From positions 744,001 through 808,000 of the forward strand of contig NZ_AP026866.1 of assembly GCF_042849255.1 (NCBI RefSeq): a DNA stretch of 64,000 bases, read 5' to 3'. The position numbers and the translations under genes were made by a program. This document shows, in pieces, positions 45,803-55,005 of this stretch. Under the pieces are notes generated by a model. The model was not told the DNA's origin. It was given only the letters and a program-made list of their open reading frames with translations, and searched no databases. Every line of letters starts with the position of its first letter. The stretch's first letter is position 1. Origin of the DNA: Oceaniferula spumae. Its GTDB lineage: Bacteria > Verrucomicrobiota > Verrucomicrobiia > Verrucomicrobiales > Akkermansiaceae.

Positions 45803-46387
45803 ATGAAACTTCATACAATCACCCTGACTTCACTCATCGCGGCCACGGCCATCATCAGTACTAGCTCCCTCCACGCCGATGATTCATCGACGGCCATACC
45901 CTACTCGGCTGTTCCCAAAGATTTTGGCTGGCAGTTCGACTCCTATGGACTTCGCGCAGGTGTCGATGCGGAGGATGATCTCCAGCTGCATACCTACGAA
46001 CTGTTCGCCACCGTAAACACTCCCTACTCATGGAAGATCGGCGACAAGAGTCGGCTTCAGCTGAATCTGGAAGGGGCCGTGGGAGGATTGGTCGAGGACG
46101 ATGACAGCGGATACTATGTCAGATTTGGCCCGCAACTCGTGCTCAATCTCGGCGATTCCCCATTCAGCCTGGTGGCAGCATCCGGCCCAGCCTATCTGAG
46201 CGAAGATGTTTTTAATAATATGGATCTCGGTGGAAAATTGCAATTTTTCAGCTCGCTCGGGGTCGACTGGAAGCTGTCTGACTGTTGCACGATCGGCTAC
46301 CGCTGGCATCACATCTCCAATGCCGGTATCCATGATAAAAACCCAGGTCTCAACATGCATACTCTGGGTATCACGTGGAAATTCTAA
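45803..46387 (+). CDS. PagL-like lipid A 3-O-deacylase (acyloxyacyl hydrolase family)
   Basis: Outer-membrane beta-barrel enzyme of 194 residues. A signal peptide (about 1-26, ending LHA) is followed by eight predicted strands and an aromatic C-terminus (GITWKF). The active-site motif is HHISNAGIHDKNPGLN at about 169-184, in which the His170 and Ser172 and the asparagine-rich turn match the PagL catalytic pattern. Members remove the 3-position acyl chain of lipid A. The tight divergent placement beside the winged-helix regulator suggests control by it, but this is inferred. Confidence 0.82.
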   Translation: MKLHTITLTSLIAATAIISTSSLHADDSSTAIPYSAVPKDFGWQFDSYGLRAGVDAEDDLQLHTYELFATVNTPYSWKIGDKSRLQLNLEGAVGGLVEDDDSGYYVRFGPQLVLNLGDSPFSLVAASGPAYLSEDVFNNMDLGGKLQFFSSLGVDWKLSDCCTIGYRWHHISNAGIHDKNPGLNMHTLGITWKF

Positions 46388-46490
46388 CACGACATTACTG
46401 GCTAGTGCACCCACCATTATCACGGTGATACTGTCAGATAAGGTCGTCGCATTTTGACAAACAGAAAATCCCCCTTACACTCGTCGCGAG

Positions 46491-47633
46491 ATGTCCGACA
46501 TCAATTTTAAATCACACGCGCCCGGTTTCTGGCCTGATACGCCTCAGGAGGACTGGGACAACCACGTATGGCAACTTAAGAATCGAGTCACAACACTTGA
46601 GGGGCTTGAGAAACACCTTAACCTCTCGGAGGAGGAGCGATCCGGGGTATTACTCTCTGGGAAAAAACTGGCGATGTCCATCACGCCGCACTTTTTCAAC
46701 TTGATCGATAAAGACGACCCTTCCTGCCCAATCCGCCGCCAGGTGATCCCTCGTATTGAGGAAACGCTCACGGATCCGGCGGAAATGTCGGACCCCTGCG
46801 GTGAAGACTCCCACATGCCTGTTCCAGGTCTGGTTCACCGCTATCCTGATCGAGTTTTGTTTTTAGTCACCGATCGCTGTGCGTCCTACTGTCGTTACTG
46901 CACCAGAAGCCGTGTGGTTTCCGGCGTCTCCGAGCAGAAGTTAGAGACCCAGTGGGAAGCTGCTTTTGAATATCTGGAAAAAACGTCCGAAGTCCGCGAT
47001 GTTCTGATTTCCGGTGGTGACGCGCTTCTATTCTCTGATGCTCGCCTAGAAAGACTGCTTTCTCGACTGCACGCGATTCCCCATATCCAGTTCATCCGCA
47101 TCGGCTCACGTATTCCTATTTTCCTACCACAGCGCATCACCCCTGCCCTGTGTGATATGCTGAAGAAATACCATCCTCTGTTTATTTCCATCCACACCAA
47201 TCACCCGAAGGAGTTGACCACCGAGGTGAGAGATGCGCTAGGTCGTCTGGCCGATGCTGGGGTGCCGATGGGTAATCAGTCGGTTCTTCTCAACGGTGTC
47301 AACGATACAGTGGAAGTGCAGAAAGAACTCTGCCAGAAGTTGCTGATGTGTCGTGCCCGTCCGTATTACCTCTATCAGTGCGACCTGATCGAAGGCTCCG
47401 CGCACTTGCGCACCAGCATCCAAAAAGGCATCAACATCATCGAAGGCCTGCGCGGTCACACCTCAGGCTATGCCATCCCCCAGTACGTCATCGACGGCCC
47501 AGGCGGAGGAGGGAAAATCCCGATCAACCCCGACTACGTGGTGAAACACGACGACGGAGGTATTACACTGCGCAATTACGAGGGGAAAAAGTTCCACTAC
47601 CCAGCCGTCAGTCATTCACCGATCGATCACTAA
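46491..47633 (+). CDS. KamA family radical SAM protein (lysine 2,3-aminomutase)
   Basis: Radical SAM and PLP enzyme that converts L-lysine to beta-lysine. The cluster motif CASYCRYC is at 130-137, followed by SGGDALLF. The PLP-binding lysine lies in the C-terminal PGGGGK, present in full. At 380 residues it is longer than EpmB (about 340), which modifies elongation factor P, and close to true aminomutases of about 415. An AblB acetyltransferase, which would make the osmolyte N-acetyl-beta-lysine, is not in the window, so the pathway is open. The ATG at 46491 follows a purine-rich leader. Confidence 0.9.
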   Translation: MSDINFKSHAPGFWPDTPQEDWDNHVWQLKNRVTTLEGLEKHLNLSEEERSGVLLSGKKLAMSITPHFFNLIDKDDPSCPIRRQVIPRIEETLTDPAEMSDPCGEDSHMPVPGLVHRYPDRVLFLVTDRCASYCRYCTRSRVVSGVSEQKLETQWEAAFEYLEKTSEVRDVLISGGDALLFSDARLERLLSRLHAIPHIQFIRIGSRIPIFLPQRITPALCDMLKKYHPLFISIHTNHPKELTTEVRDALGRLADAGVPMGNQSVLLNGVNDTVEVQKELCQKLLMCRARPYYLYQCDLIEGSAHLRTSIQKGINIIEGLRGHTSGYAIPQYVIDGPGGGGKIPINPDYVVKHDDGGITLRNYEGKKFHYPAVSHSPIDH

Positions 47634-47689
47634 ATCGACAACGATTAGTAAGGTGCAAGGTTGTGCAACTATAGGAGTCATTGAGAGTC

Positions 47690-47720
47690 AAAAAAGGGCA
47701 CTCATACGAGCGCCCCTTTT
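47690..47720. terminator. Possible bidirectional terminator between convergent genes
   Basis: AAAAAAGGGC and GCGCCCCTTTT form an imperfect stem around ACTCATACGAGC between the convergent kamA-type and small lipoprotein genes. Both ends are A/T-rich so it could work in either direction. The stem has a one-base bulge; support is moderate. Confidence 0.5.
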
Positions 47721-47764
47721 GAATTCTGCAAGTATCGACTGTCTCGCAGCCTACGAACCACCTA

Positions 47765-48001
47765 TCAGTATCGGGTGGTTTCTTTTTTAGTTGTCGTTGA
47801 AGTGCCCGTATGAGGGTCATACGTGGTCGAACGACTCGTTGTTGTAGCGGAACCTGTTAACGGATCAACGGTTGTAGATCTGGAAGTGTGCGTCGTTGAG
47901 TCGACATGAGGGTGTGGATCTTCGACCCTCACCGTGCAACTCCCTAGCATCATTGCCACGGATCCGCATATACAGACGATTCCTTTACTCGATGTTTTCA
48001 T
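47765..48001 (-). CDS. Small repeat-containing lipoprotein
   Basis: A 78-residue lipoprotein: signal with LGSC (Cys22), then a Thr/Ser-rich chain made of imperfect repeats of about 14-16 residues (SRSTTVDPLTGSATTT, SRSTTYDPHTGTSTTT) and a preceding partial copy. All acidic and basic residues are sparse; threonine dominates. No domain or function was recognised; such chains often serve as spacers or O-glycosylation-prone stalks. It converges on the kamA-type gene. GC content and the repeats suggest it may vary in length between strains. Confidence 0.62.
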   Translation of the reverse strand: MKTSSKGIVCICGSVAMMLGSCTVRVEDPHPHVDSTTHTSRSTTVDPLTGSATTTSRSTTYDPHTGTSTTTKKETTRY

Positions 48002-48336
48002 GGTTCTGTGTTGTTTGTTTTTGACTGTTCATGTGGATCTCAAATCAGCGATCACACATAAACTGTAAGGATAATTTTGCCTACATCATCCACTTGTCCA
48101 GTAACACTCTTACATTTGCATGTAAGCAAACTGGATAATTACCAATTCGAAACAACCATAACAATCTCAATTAGAAACGATTACCACCATCGTTTCGCTT
48201 ATGGCAAAATCGTAAAATAATTATTGGTAAAACCGACCTGTAACTCTGATTGAGACCGGTGACGAAGACTGCACAGATGCGAGATAAAAACATATCATTT
48301 CCCAGCTGTCAACTCCGTCACTGCTGAGACCCGCTC
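48002..48336. other. Intergenic region with two perfect hairpins, 335 bases
   Basis: AT-rich region between a divergent-side lipoprotein start and the end of the RND operon. CTTACAT / ATGTAAG (48109-48126, loop TTGC) stands inside a larger arm pair TCCAGT (48097) / ACTGGA (48130). A second perfect stem, GAAACGAT / ATCGTTTC with a 7-base loop, is at 48174-48196. Neither is followed by a T-run. An RNA or a regulatory site is possible; no coding frame was recognised. Confidence 0.5.
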
Positions 48337-51300
48337 TCAGTCCAGCGATTCTTCCAGTCCGTGATCCTCATGCGTCAGTAAGGCATAGAGGCAGGGAATG
48401 ATCACCAGCGAGAGCACGGTGGAGGCGATGAGGCCAAAAATCACCGCGAGACAGAGTGGCCGCCACATCGGATTGGTGATCGCCATGGGAATGAGACCGA
48501 CAATCGTGGTCACCGAGGTACTGATGATGGGGCGTAGTCGGTCAGAAGCTCCGTGGGCAGCGGCCTCATGCACACCCATGCCGTTACGTAGGTGCATGTT
48601 CATGGTATCGACCATGACGATGGCATCGTTAGCGACGATGCCGATCAGCGCGATGATCCCCACCATCGCAAAGAATGATAACGCGGTGCCGGTGAGGTAG
48701 AAACCGATAAAGGTTCCTACCAAGGCCAATGGAATGGTCAGAATCAAGATAAACGCCTGAGTGAACGAACCGAACATCAGAACCAGCACACCAAAGACGA
48801 GAATGATGGCGACGACTAACATGTAACCCGCCGAGGCAAAGGTTTCCGCCGTTTCCTGCGCCTCGCCGCCGATGGAGTAACTGTATCCGCTCGGCCAGTC
48901 TGCTTTCATTTCATCTAACAAGGGCGTGAGTTCCGCCATGATCTCATTGACCGGTCGGTCGGGAGCTTTACCAATCACGCTGATTGCACGCCGACCGTCG
49001 CTGTGGGTGATAGAAACGGGAGCCTCGCCATTGACAGGATCTAATAGCGATAAAAGGGAAACGGTTTCCCCTTCTGGCGTGTAGGCACGGATCATGGCGA
49101 GTTCTTCGACTCGGGTCGGGCTGCCGCTTTTGCCTTCGCGGCTCGGCCATGCGATGCCCATTTCGATTGGCAGGTCTTCTTTGACTCCGGACAGGGCGAA
49201 TTTCCCAATCTCGCCTGTGCTCATGGCAAAACGCACTTGGGCGGCGAGGTCTCCAGGCTGAATGCCATAGAAATCGAGCATTTCTCGCTTTGGTGTTAGA
49301 GTGATTTCGGGTCGGATCGGTCCCAAGTTATCGCGCACGTCAGCAGTGCCGGTGACACCTCGTACCAGCGTCTGCACTTGCGTGGAAATTTCACGCAGCT
49401 TGCCGAGATCATCGCCGGTGAGCTGCACTTCGATCGGATCGCTGGCGTCTGGTTGTCCGGTTTCAGGAACGACTTGGATTTTGGCGCCCGCGTAGTTTTT
49501 GTTGATCACTTTGCTGAGTTCGGCGCGAAGATCGTCGGCAATTTCGTAGCCGTCTTTATCGCGTTCTTCGCGTTCAAGGAAAACACACGAAAACCCAATG
49601 TAGTTGTCACCGGTGGACGGCTGTAGAGCATCGGCAAGTCCACCTCCGGAAAACGGGCTCTTCTTTCCAACCAGTTTTACCACACTTTCGAAGTAAGGTT
49701 TTTCCTGCAAAATCTTGCCCAAGCGATCCGCCACCGCCTGTGAGTGTTCCAAGGTCGTGGCAGGTGGCAGCTCGATGCTGATGCCTAGTTTACGACCGTC
49801 ACTCTTGGGATACATGATCACTGAGACCTGGCTGACGGCGAAGAGTGAAAGGATGAAAATACCGAACGCACCTGCGGTCCAGATATAGGATGTCCGACGA
49901 CTGCGCAGAGGTTTTTTCAAACTCCAAAGCCGCATTTTCTCCGAAAGCTTCTCGGTGATTCGGTCGGCGCGTGTCTTGCGTGATTCCGTCTGCTTCTTCG
50001 CGGCACCACCTAACAAAAATCGAGCCAGTGGAATATCGACTAACAATGCGATGACAAACGCTGTGAGCAAACAAGCAATTGCGGTGACTGGAAGCACGCG
50101 GATGAATTTTCCAGGTAAACCACCAATTGCCATCAGCGGAGCCATCGCCAAGATCGTGGTCGCCTGCCCTGCTGCCGCTGGAATGGCGTAGCGTTTCACC
50201 GTTTTCAACGCCGCCTGACCGAAGCTGAGTTTCTCGACGAAAATCCCTTCGTGAAGTCCCTCCATCATCAGAATAAATACGTCCACCATCAGCCCGAGTG
50301 CGAGCACCATGCCGATGATGACCAACTCGTTGAGCGTATACCCCAGAGCCCAGATGATGATCAGTGCACCGAGAAATGTTAGAGGGATGGAAAGGCCGGC
50401 AATAATTCCCTCACGCCATGTGAGCAGCAAGAAGAGGATGATGAAAACCGCCACCATCGCCTGCCAGCCATTGTTAAAGGCATCGGTCAGCGAGTCCCAG
50501 ATGGTTTCGGTTTCGTCCTGCGTGACCTGATAGCTCACGCCCGCTGGCCAGATATTGCCTTCTTGCATTTCCTTGAGCTCGGCCCGCACGGACTCAATCA
50601 CCGCGATGGTGTCGGCACCGGGAGATTTCTTCACCGACACCTCGATGGAGGAGGCGTATTCACTACCCTTCCAGCTGTATGATGCACGGCTTTCCTCCGT
50701 TTTTAGGTCGCGTCTCACGGAGGCGATCTCGCTGAGACGCACGGGTCGGTCACTGCCGCTGCCGCCGAGTCGAGTGACTGGTAAATTGCGCAGGCTTTCC
50801 AAATCACGGAACCGACCTGTTAGCCGGAGAGTCTGTCCCATTTTATCGTTCTCGATCTCACCCCATGGCATATCGATGTTAGCAGCCTGAACCGAATCGC
50901 GCACTTTGGTGGGGGAAATACCGAGTGATAGAAGTTTGTTAGGATCGAGCAAGATCTGAACGATCTCTCCGCGAGCACCACCGAGCACGATTTCGTTGAC
51001 TCCTTTGACGCGCTCGAGCCGGTCTTCAAGGTCCTCGGCGAGACGGCTGAGAATGGTATCTCCTACCTCGCCATAGACGACAAAACTGAGAATCGGTCGA
51101 TCATCCACCGACACCTGATTGATCTGTGGCTTCTCTGCATCACGCGGCAGTTCTGCCGATGCGTCATCGACGGCGGTTCGTAAAAGCGCAGCGGACTCCT
51201 GGGATTTAGCGCTGGCATCAAACTCCACCGCGATCATGGAAAACGAGTTAAACGAAGCGCTGGTGATTTTTTTCACCCCTTTGGTGGCTTTGATTTCCTT

Positions 51301-51549
51301 TTCCAGCTTTTCAGTGACCTCTTGCTCGATCGTTTGGGGATCGGCACCCGGCCAACTCGTGACCACCGTGGCCTGCGGAATGTCCAGATCTGGCAACGAT
51401 TCCTTGACCAGCGACATGTAGGCGATCACGCCACCTACGCTGAACAGCATGGCTAACAGCGTGCCAAAAATCGGGCGCAGGAATAGGAAACGTGCAGCCG
51501 CGGAAGCGTTTTTAACTTCCTCGCTCATCTTAAGAGTATCTTTATTCAT
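48337..51549 (-). CDS. Efflux RND transporter permease subunit (operon 2)
   Basis: Second RND pump, 1070 residues from the ATG at 51549 (a longer frame starts at 51594). The layout matches the family: first membrane helix at about 22-40, duplicated periplasmic lobes, helix bundles at about 345-530 and 870-1050. In transmembrane helix 4 the sequence is GLMVDVFILMMEGLHEG, so only one aspartate stands where hydrophobe pumps have two; metal-type RND pumps also keep a single one at this place, but the surrounding sequence is unlike theirs. The second half has VANDAIVMVDTMNMHLRNG. Substrate unknown. It overlaps the adaptor gene by 8 bases. Confidence 0.92.
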   Translation of the reverse strand: MNKDTLKMSEEVKNASAAARFLFLRPIFGTLLAMLFSVGGVIAYMSLVKESLPDLDIPQATVVTSWPGADPQTIEQEVTEKLEKEIKATKGVKKITSASFNSFSMIAVEFDASAKSQESAALLRTAVDDASAELPRDAEKPQINQVSVDDRPILSFVVYGEVGDTILSRLAEDLEDRLERVKGVNEIVLGGARGEIVQILLDPNKLLSLGISPTKVRDSVQAANIDMPWGEIENDKMGQTLRLTGRFRDLESLRNLPVTRLGGSGSDRPVRLSEIASVRRDLKTEESRASYSWKGSEYASSIEVSVKKSPGADTIAVIESVRAELKEMQEGNIWPAGVSYQVTQDETETIWDSLTDAFNNGWQAMVAVFIILFLLLTWREGIIAGLSIPLTFLGALIIIWALGYTLNELVIIGMVLALGLMVDVFILMMEGLHEGIFVEKLSFGQAALKTVKRYAIPAAAGQATTILAMAPLMAIGGLPGKFIRVLPVTAIACLLTAFVIALLVDIPLARFLLGGAAKKQTESRKTRADRITEKLSEKMRLWSLKKPLRSRRTSYIWTAGAFGIFILSLFAVSQVSVIMYPKSDGRKLGISIELPPATTLEHSQAVADRLGKILQEKPYFESVVKLVGKKSPFSGGGLADALQPSTGDNYIGFSCVFLEREERDKDGYEIADDLRAELSKVINKNYAGAKIQVVPETGQPDASDPIEVQLTGDDLGKLREISTQVQTLVRGVTGTADVRDNLGPIRPEITLTPKREMLDFYGIQPGDLAAQVRFAMSTGEIGKFALSGVKEDLPIEMGIAWPSREGKSGSPTRVEELAMIRAYTPEGETVSLLSLLDPVNGEAPVSITHSDGRRAISVIGKAPDRPVNEIMAELTPLLDEMKADWPSGYSYSIGGEAQETAETFASAGYMLVVAIILVFGVLVLMFGSFTQAFILILTIPLALVGTFIGFYLTGTALSFFAMVGIIALIGIVANDAIVMVDTMNMHLRNGMGVHEAAAHGASDRLRPIISTSVTTIVGLIPMAITNPMWRPLCLAVIFGLIASTVLSLVIIPCLYALLTHEDHGLEESLD

Positions 51550-52801
51550 TCGACTCCTCGCTACTTGCTTTGAGAGTCTTGACCGGTGCTCCATCGCTCA
51601 ACTGGTAGCGTCCGGTGGTCACTAACAGCTCACCTTGTTTCACTCCGGATGTGATTTCCTGACCGTCGAGACCTCGCAATCCGAGTTCTACAGCGCGCAT
51701 TTTCGCTTGGTCACCTTCGACGACAAAGACGTGCGGTTTGTTATCGCGGTAAACGAAAGCATCGATTGGCGCGATGACCACATTTTCACTTTTATCTGTA
51801 GCAATCCACACAGTGCAAAATGTACCGTCTTGCAGTTTCTCCGCGCCGGCTGTGGTTCGGATTTTCACTTGGATGGTTCGTTTGCCGGGACTCACCGAGG
51901 GAGTTACGGAGTAAACCTCACCACGGGCAGGAAATTGATCCGGTGCCTTGTCCGGCCCATCCCCTCCTCCACCGCCACCTGGCTGGATGAAAACTAATTG
52001 CTTCGGTGCCACTGTGCCCCGTAATGCGGGTGGTATATCGACGGTGATTTCCAGACTTTCGCGATCGATGATCAAGATGGGCACCGTCTGAAGAAAGGAC
52101 TCTTCGCTATCGGTCCGCACTAGATTCGGCATCATGTAAAATCCTTCGACGACATTCAGCCTCGCGATTACGCCGCTGATCGGAGCACGTAATTCGGTGG
52201 TCTCCAAGCCGACTTCCGCCTGCTTCAGTTTCGCCTCGGCGGCAAATACTTGGGATGCGGCGGCTTCGACCTGTGATTTCGCACGGGCAACGGAGGATGC
52301 TGCGTTGTCGGCCTTAGCTTTTGCTTCGTCATACTCTTGGCGCGATGCGGATTTCTTTTCTAACAAAGTTTTGAAGCGTTGGAACGTTGTCTTCGCCAGC
52401 TTCTGCTCGGTTTCCGCCTGATTGAGTTCGGCCGCGGCGACCTGGCTTCTAGTTTTCGCTTCAGCCACAGACGCTTTAGAAGAATCGACTTCAGCGGATG
52501 GGCGGCGCTGATCTTGCCTAACCAGAACCTCGCCTTCCTTGACCTCGGAGCCCTCGCGCAAATCTGGCTTGATGTAGGTAATGCGGCCCGCATTCTCGAA
52601 GTTGAGATACTCACGTCGAGTAGCTCGTGCGGTGCCTTCTCCGAAGGTCCACGTCTGCACGTTGCCCCGACTGGCAGGCACCACTTCCACCGTGATAGCG
52701 GTTGATTTTTTCTCCGGCTCGTCCTCTTTCCCAGAGCAAGCGGCAAGAGTGACACAAGTAGCCAGAAGCGGAAGGCGGTTGAGTTGTTTGATGAAATCCA
52801 T
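51542..52801 (-). CDS. RND efflux periplasmic adaptor lipoprotein (operon 2)
   Basis: Periplasmic adaptor of 419 residues with a lipoprotein signal (TLAAC, Cys22), so it is attached by lipid. The order is first barrel/lipoyl part (DLREGSEVKEGEVLVRQD), a long alpha-hairpin rich in Ala, Lys and Glu (about 100-195), the second lipoyl half (TELRAPISGVIARLNVVEGFY), the beta-barrel, and the membrane-proximal domain ending GRYQLSDGAPVKTL. A glycine-rich insert (PGGGGGGDGPDKAP) near residue 275 is unusual. It overlaps the pump gene and follows the channel gene after 20 bases. Confidence 0.92.
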   Translation of the reverse strand: MDFIKQLNRLPLLATCVTLAACSGKEDEPEKKSTAITVEVVPASRGNVQTWTFGEGTARATRREYLNFENAGRITYIKPDLREGSEVKEGEVLVRQDQRRPSAEVDSSKASVAEAKTRSQVAAAELNQAETEQKLAKTTFQRFKTLLEKKSASRQEYDEAKAKADNAASSVARAKSQVEAAASQVFAAEAKLKQAEVGLETTELRAPISGVIARLNVVEGFYMMPNLVRTDSEESFLQTVPILIIDRESLEITVDIPPALRGTVAPKQLVFIQPGGGGGGDGPDKAPDQFPARGEVYSVTPSVSPGKRTIQVKIRTTAGAEKLQDGTFCTVWIATDKSENVVIAPIDAFVYRDNKPHVFVVEGDQAKMRAVELGLRGLDGQEITSGVKQGELLVTTGRYQLSDGAPVKTLKASSEESNE

Positions 52802-52821
52802 GTTATAAAAATGTGTGTGTG

Positions 52822-54210
52822 TTAGAAGCCACCGCCAAGAGCGAGGTGCAGATCCACGCGATTGTTGAGTCTGGCGCGGCGAGCTGAGATGACGGATGAC
52901 TGGGCGTCGAGCGCTCGGCGCTGGCTTTCGAGAACGTTGAGCAGTGGATCCACGCCTTGATCGTAACGATTGCTACTGACACGCGATGCTTGGCGGGCGG
53001 CGTCGGCTGCTTTTCTGAACTTGGCTTCGCGATTGGCCAAGATTTGCTCCACAGAAAGTGCGGTTTCCACTTCTCCGAATGCTGTCAGTGCGGCCTGGGC
53101 AAAACTTTCCTCGGCCTCGCGCTGACGACCTTTGGCAGAAATGATCTGGGCGCGAAGTTGGCCACCTTGGAAGATGGGCTGCACGACGTTTCCAGCAATC
53201 GACCAGACTCCGAAGTCACCCTTCAGCAAATTTCTAACTTCACTGCTGGAACTACCGCCACTCCCGGTCAGGCTGATGCGTGGGTAGAGCGCGGCTCTGG
53301 CGGCTCCGACATTTTTATCCGCTGCGGCCGCACGACGTTCGGCGGCGATGAGATCGGGGCGACGTCGAATGAGATCAGCTGGCAATCCGGCACGGACAGC
53401 ACTAGGTGCAGAGGGCAAAGTGGCGGCGCCCTTGGTATTTCCAGAGGGGTATCGCCCCACTAACACCTCAAGCTGACGCGAGGCGCGCTGCACGTTTTCC
53501 TTGCGTTGTTCTACCAGAGCTTCTGCGGAGGCGTAGTTTGAGACGGCGAGGTGTTTGTCAGTGGGCGACTGAATACCTGCGTCTGCGCGGTCGGTGGCCT
53601 GCTTACCGGTTTTGCGAAAACTCTCACGTGTGGAAACGGCGAGTGCCAGCTGCTGCCGTGCTTCCGTTAGAGCAAACCACGCCTTGGCGGTCTGGCCTGC
53701 CAACGACAGTGCGCGGGCCGCGTAGTCAGCCTCGGCAGCTTGCAGATTAGCGTATGAGGCTGAGGAGCTTTTTCTAACACGCCCCCAGATATCGAGTTCC
53801 CAGCTGGTGTTCAATGAGACTCCAAAGGTATCAGTGCGGGTGCTTCCGACTCCGGCAATGGAAGCATTCTGTCGGCGTGATGCATCGATTCCAGCGCTCA
53901 AAGTGGGATAAAGAGCTGCGGCGGTGATGCGGGCTTCACCTGCGGCGGTCTGGATCCGACCCGCGGCGGCTTTTAAATCGTGGTTGTGCGCAATCGATTC
54001 GTGGATCAGAGCATTGAGCTGTCGGTCTCCAAACTCGGTCCACCACGCGGATGAGCTTGGGATTTTTGCGGAGCTGCTGCCAGCCACCCAGTTCGCCGGC
54101 ACACCGACTCCGAGAACGGGATCATGTTTCGCCGGAGGCTTGACCATGCAACTGGAGACGAGCCATGAAGTAACAACAAGGCTATAGAAAGAGAGCGATT
54201 TGAAGGTCAT
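52822..54210 (-). CDS. TolC/NodT-family outer-membrane efflux lipoprotein (operon 2)
   Basis: Outer-membrane channel of operon 2, 462 residues. The signal ends in LVSSC (Cys21). The repeats AKAWFALTEARQQLALA and the LIRRRPDLIAAERRAA start of the second half are family hallmarks, and the C-terminus VDLHLALGGGF is nearly identical to that of the channel in operon 1 (DLHLALGGG), so the two are clear paralogues. It lies 13 bases after the regulator gene. Confidence 0.93.
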   Translation of the reverse strand: MTFKSLSFYSLVVTSWLVSSCMVKPPAKHDPVLGVGVPANWVAGSSSAKIPSSSAWWTEFGDRQLNALIHESIAHNHDLKAAAGRIQTAAGEARITAAALYPTLSAGIDASRRQNASIAGVGSTRTDTFGVSLNTSWELDIWGRVRKSSSASYANLQAAEADYAARALSLAGQTAKAWFALTEARQQLALAVSTRESFRKTGKQATDRADAGIQSPTDKHLAVSNYASAEALVEQRKENVQRASRQLEVLVGRYPSGNTKGAATLPSAPSAVRAGLPADLIRRRPDLIAAERRAAAADKNVGAARAALYPRISLTGSGGSSSSEVRNLLKGDFGVWSIAGNVVQPIFQGGQLRAQIISAKGRQREAEESFAQAALTAFGEVETALSVEQILANREAKFRKAADAARQASRVSSNRYDQGVDPLLNVLESQRRALDAQSSVISARRARLNNRVDLHLALGGGF

Positions 54211-54223
54211 GATCTTGGTTCGA

Positions 54224-54727
54224 CTATTTTTTAGATTCTGCGCTGTAGCTATCGCTGATATCCCTCAGGCCATCCAAAGCCACCTGATAGAATCGAGCCA
54301 TCTGTGCGATGTTCTTGGCGGCTCCTTTGTTAGTTTTAGGAATATCCGACTTTGCGGTGAGCACCACATTCCGGGCCTTTTCCAATCGGTCAATCGCCCC
54401 ACGCAAGACACGCGCATAGGGATCGGCACCGAGTCGGTAAAATTGCTGCCGCTCCCCTGCCTTAGCGACCCGGATGATCATGCCCAGCTGTTCGAGCAAT
54501 CGAGTATTTGTGCTGACACTGGCACGGCTCACTTGAAGTGCTTCCGCCAGCCCTTGCAGACTGCATGGTGTATCGACGATGATGAGATAACCGATGATTC
54601 GGCCAGCAATGCGTGGTAAGCCATCGCCCTGATAGACTAATCCCATGTCCTCGATGAACTCCTCCGAAGCTGTGCCGAGCTGAACTGATGGGTCGGATTG
54701 CTGAATGGGTGATTTGGAAACGGGCAT
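54224..54727 (-). CDS. GbsR/MarR-type transcriptional regulator of efflux operon 2
   Basis: Regulator of 167 residues, first gene of efflux operon 2. A winged helix lies at about 35-95: GRIIGYLIIVDTPCSLQGLAEALQVSRASVSTNTRLLEQLGMI, then the wing VAKAGERQQFYRL. The wording fits the GbsR branch (MarR-like domain). The C-terminal helices (about 105-160) would form the dimer and ligand pocket. The repeats at 54775-54814 upstream are candidate operators. The start is the ATG at 54727. Confidence 0.87.
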   Translation of the reverse strand: MPVSKSPIQQSDPSVQLGTASEEFIEDMGLVYQGDGLPRIAGRIIGYLIIVDTPCSLQGLAEALQVSRASVSTNTRLLEQLGMIIRVAKAGERQQFYRLGADPYARVLRGAIDRLEKARNVVLTAKSDIPKTNKGAAKNIAQMARFYQVALDGLRDISDSYSAESKK

Positions 54728-54774
54728 AATCTGATGAGTTGGGGTTTTGGGTTGCAGTTGCCCATTGTTTAGTT

Positions 54775-54814
54775 CGTTCAGTCCGTTCAGTCAACACTGA
54801 ACAAACATTGTTTG
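54775..54814. promoter_or_regulatory. Repeats and palindromes upstream of efflux operon 2
   Basis: Two tandem copies of CGTTCAGTC (54775-54792) are followed by an inverted partner, so GTTCAGT / ACTGAAC forms a perfect 7-base inverted repeat with a CAAC spacer (54785-54802). Next to it CAAACATTGTTTG (54802-54814) is a perfect palindrome around a central T. These lie about 50 to 90 bases before the regulator start and are likely operator sites of the GbsR-type protein. Binding is inferred. Confidence 0.6.
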
Positions 54815-54928
54815 AATATTTCGTAAAACGATCAATTACACGAGAAAATAGAACTTTTTTGTCGTGATAGCTTGACCTTGTCGTTGGTTTGTGGCTTTTT
54901 GCGCCCGCGCCATTAAGACGCAAACAGT

Positions 54929-55005
<77 letters not shown>

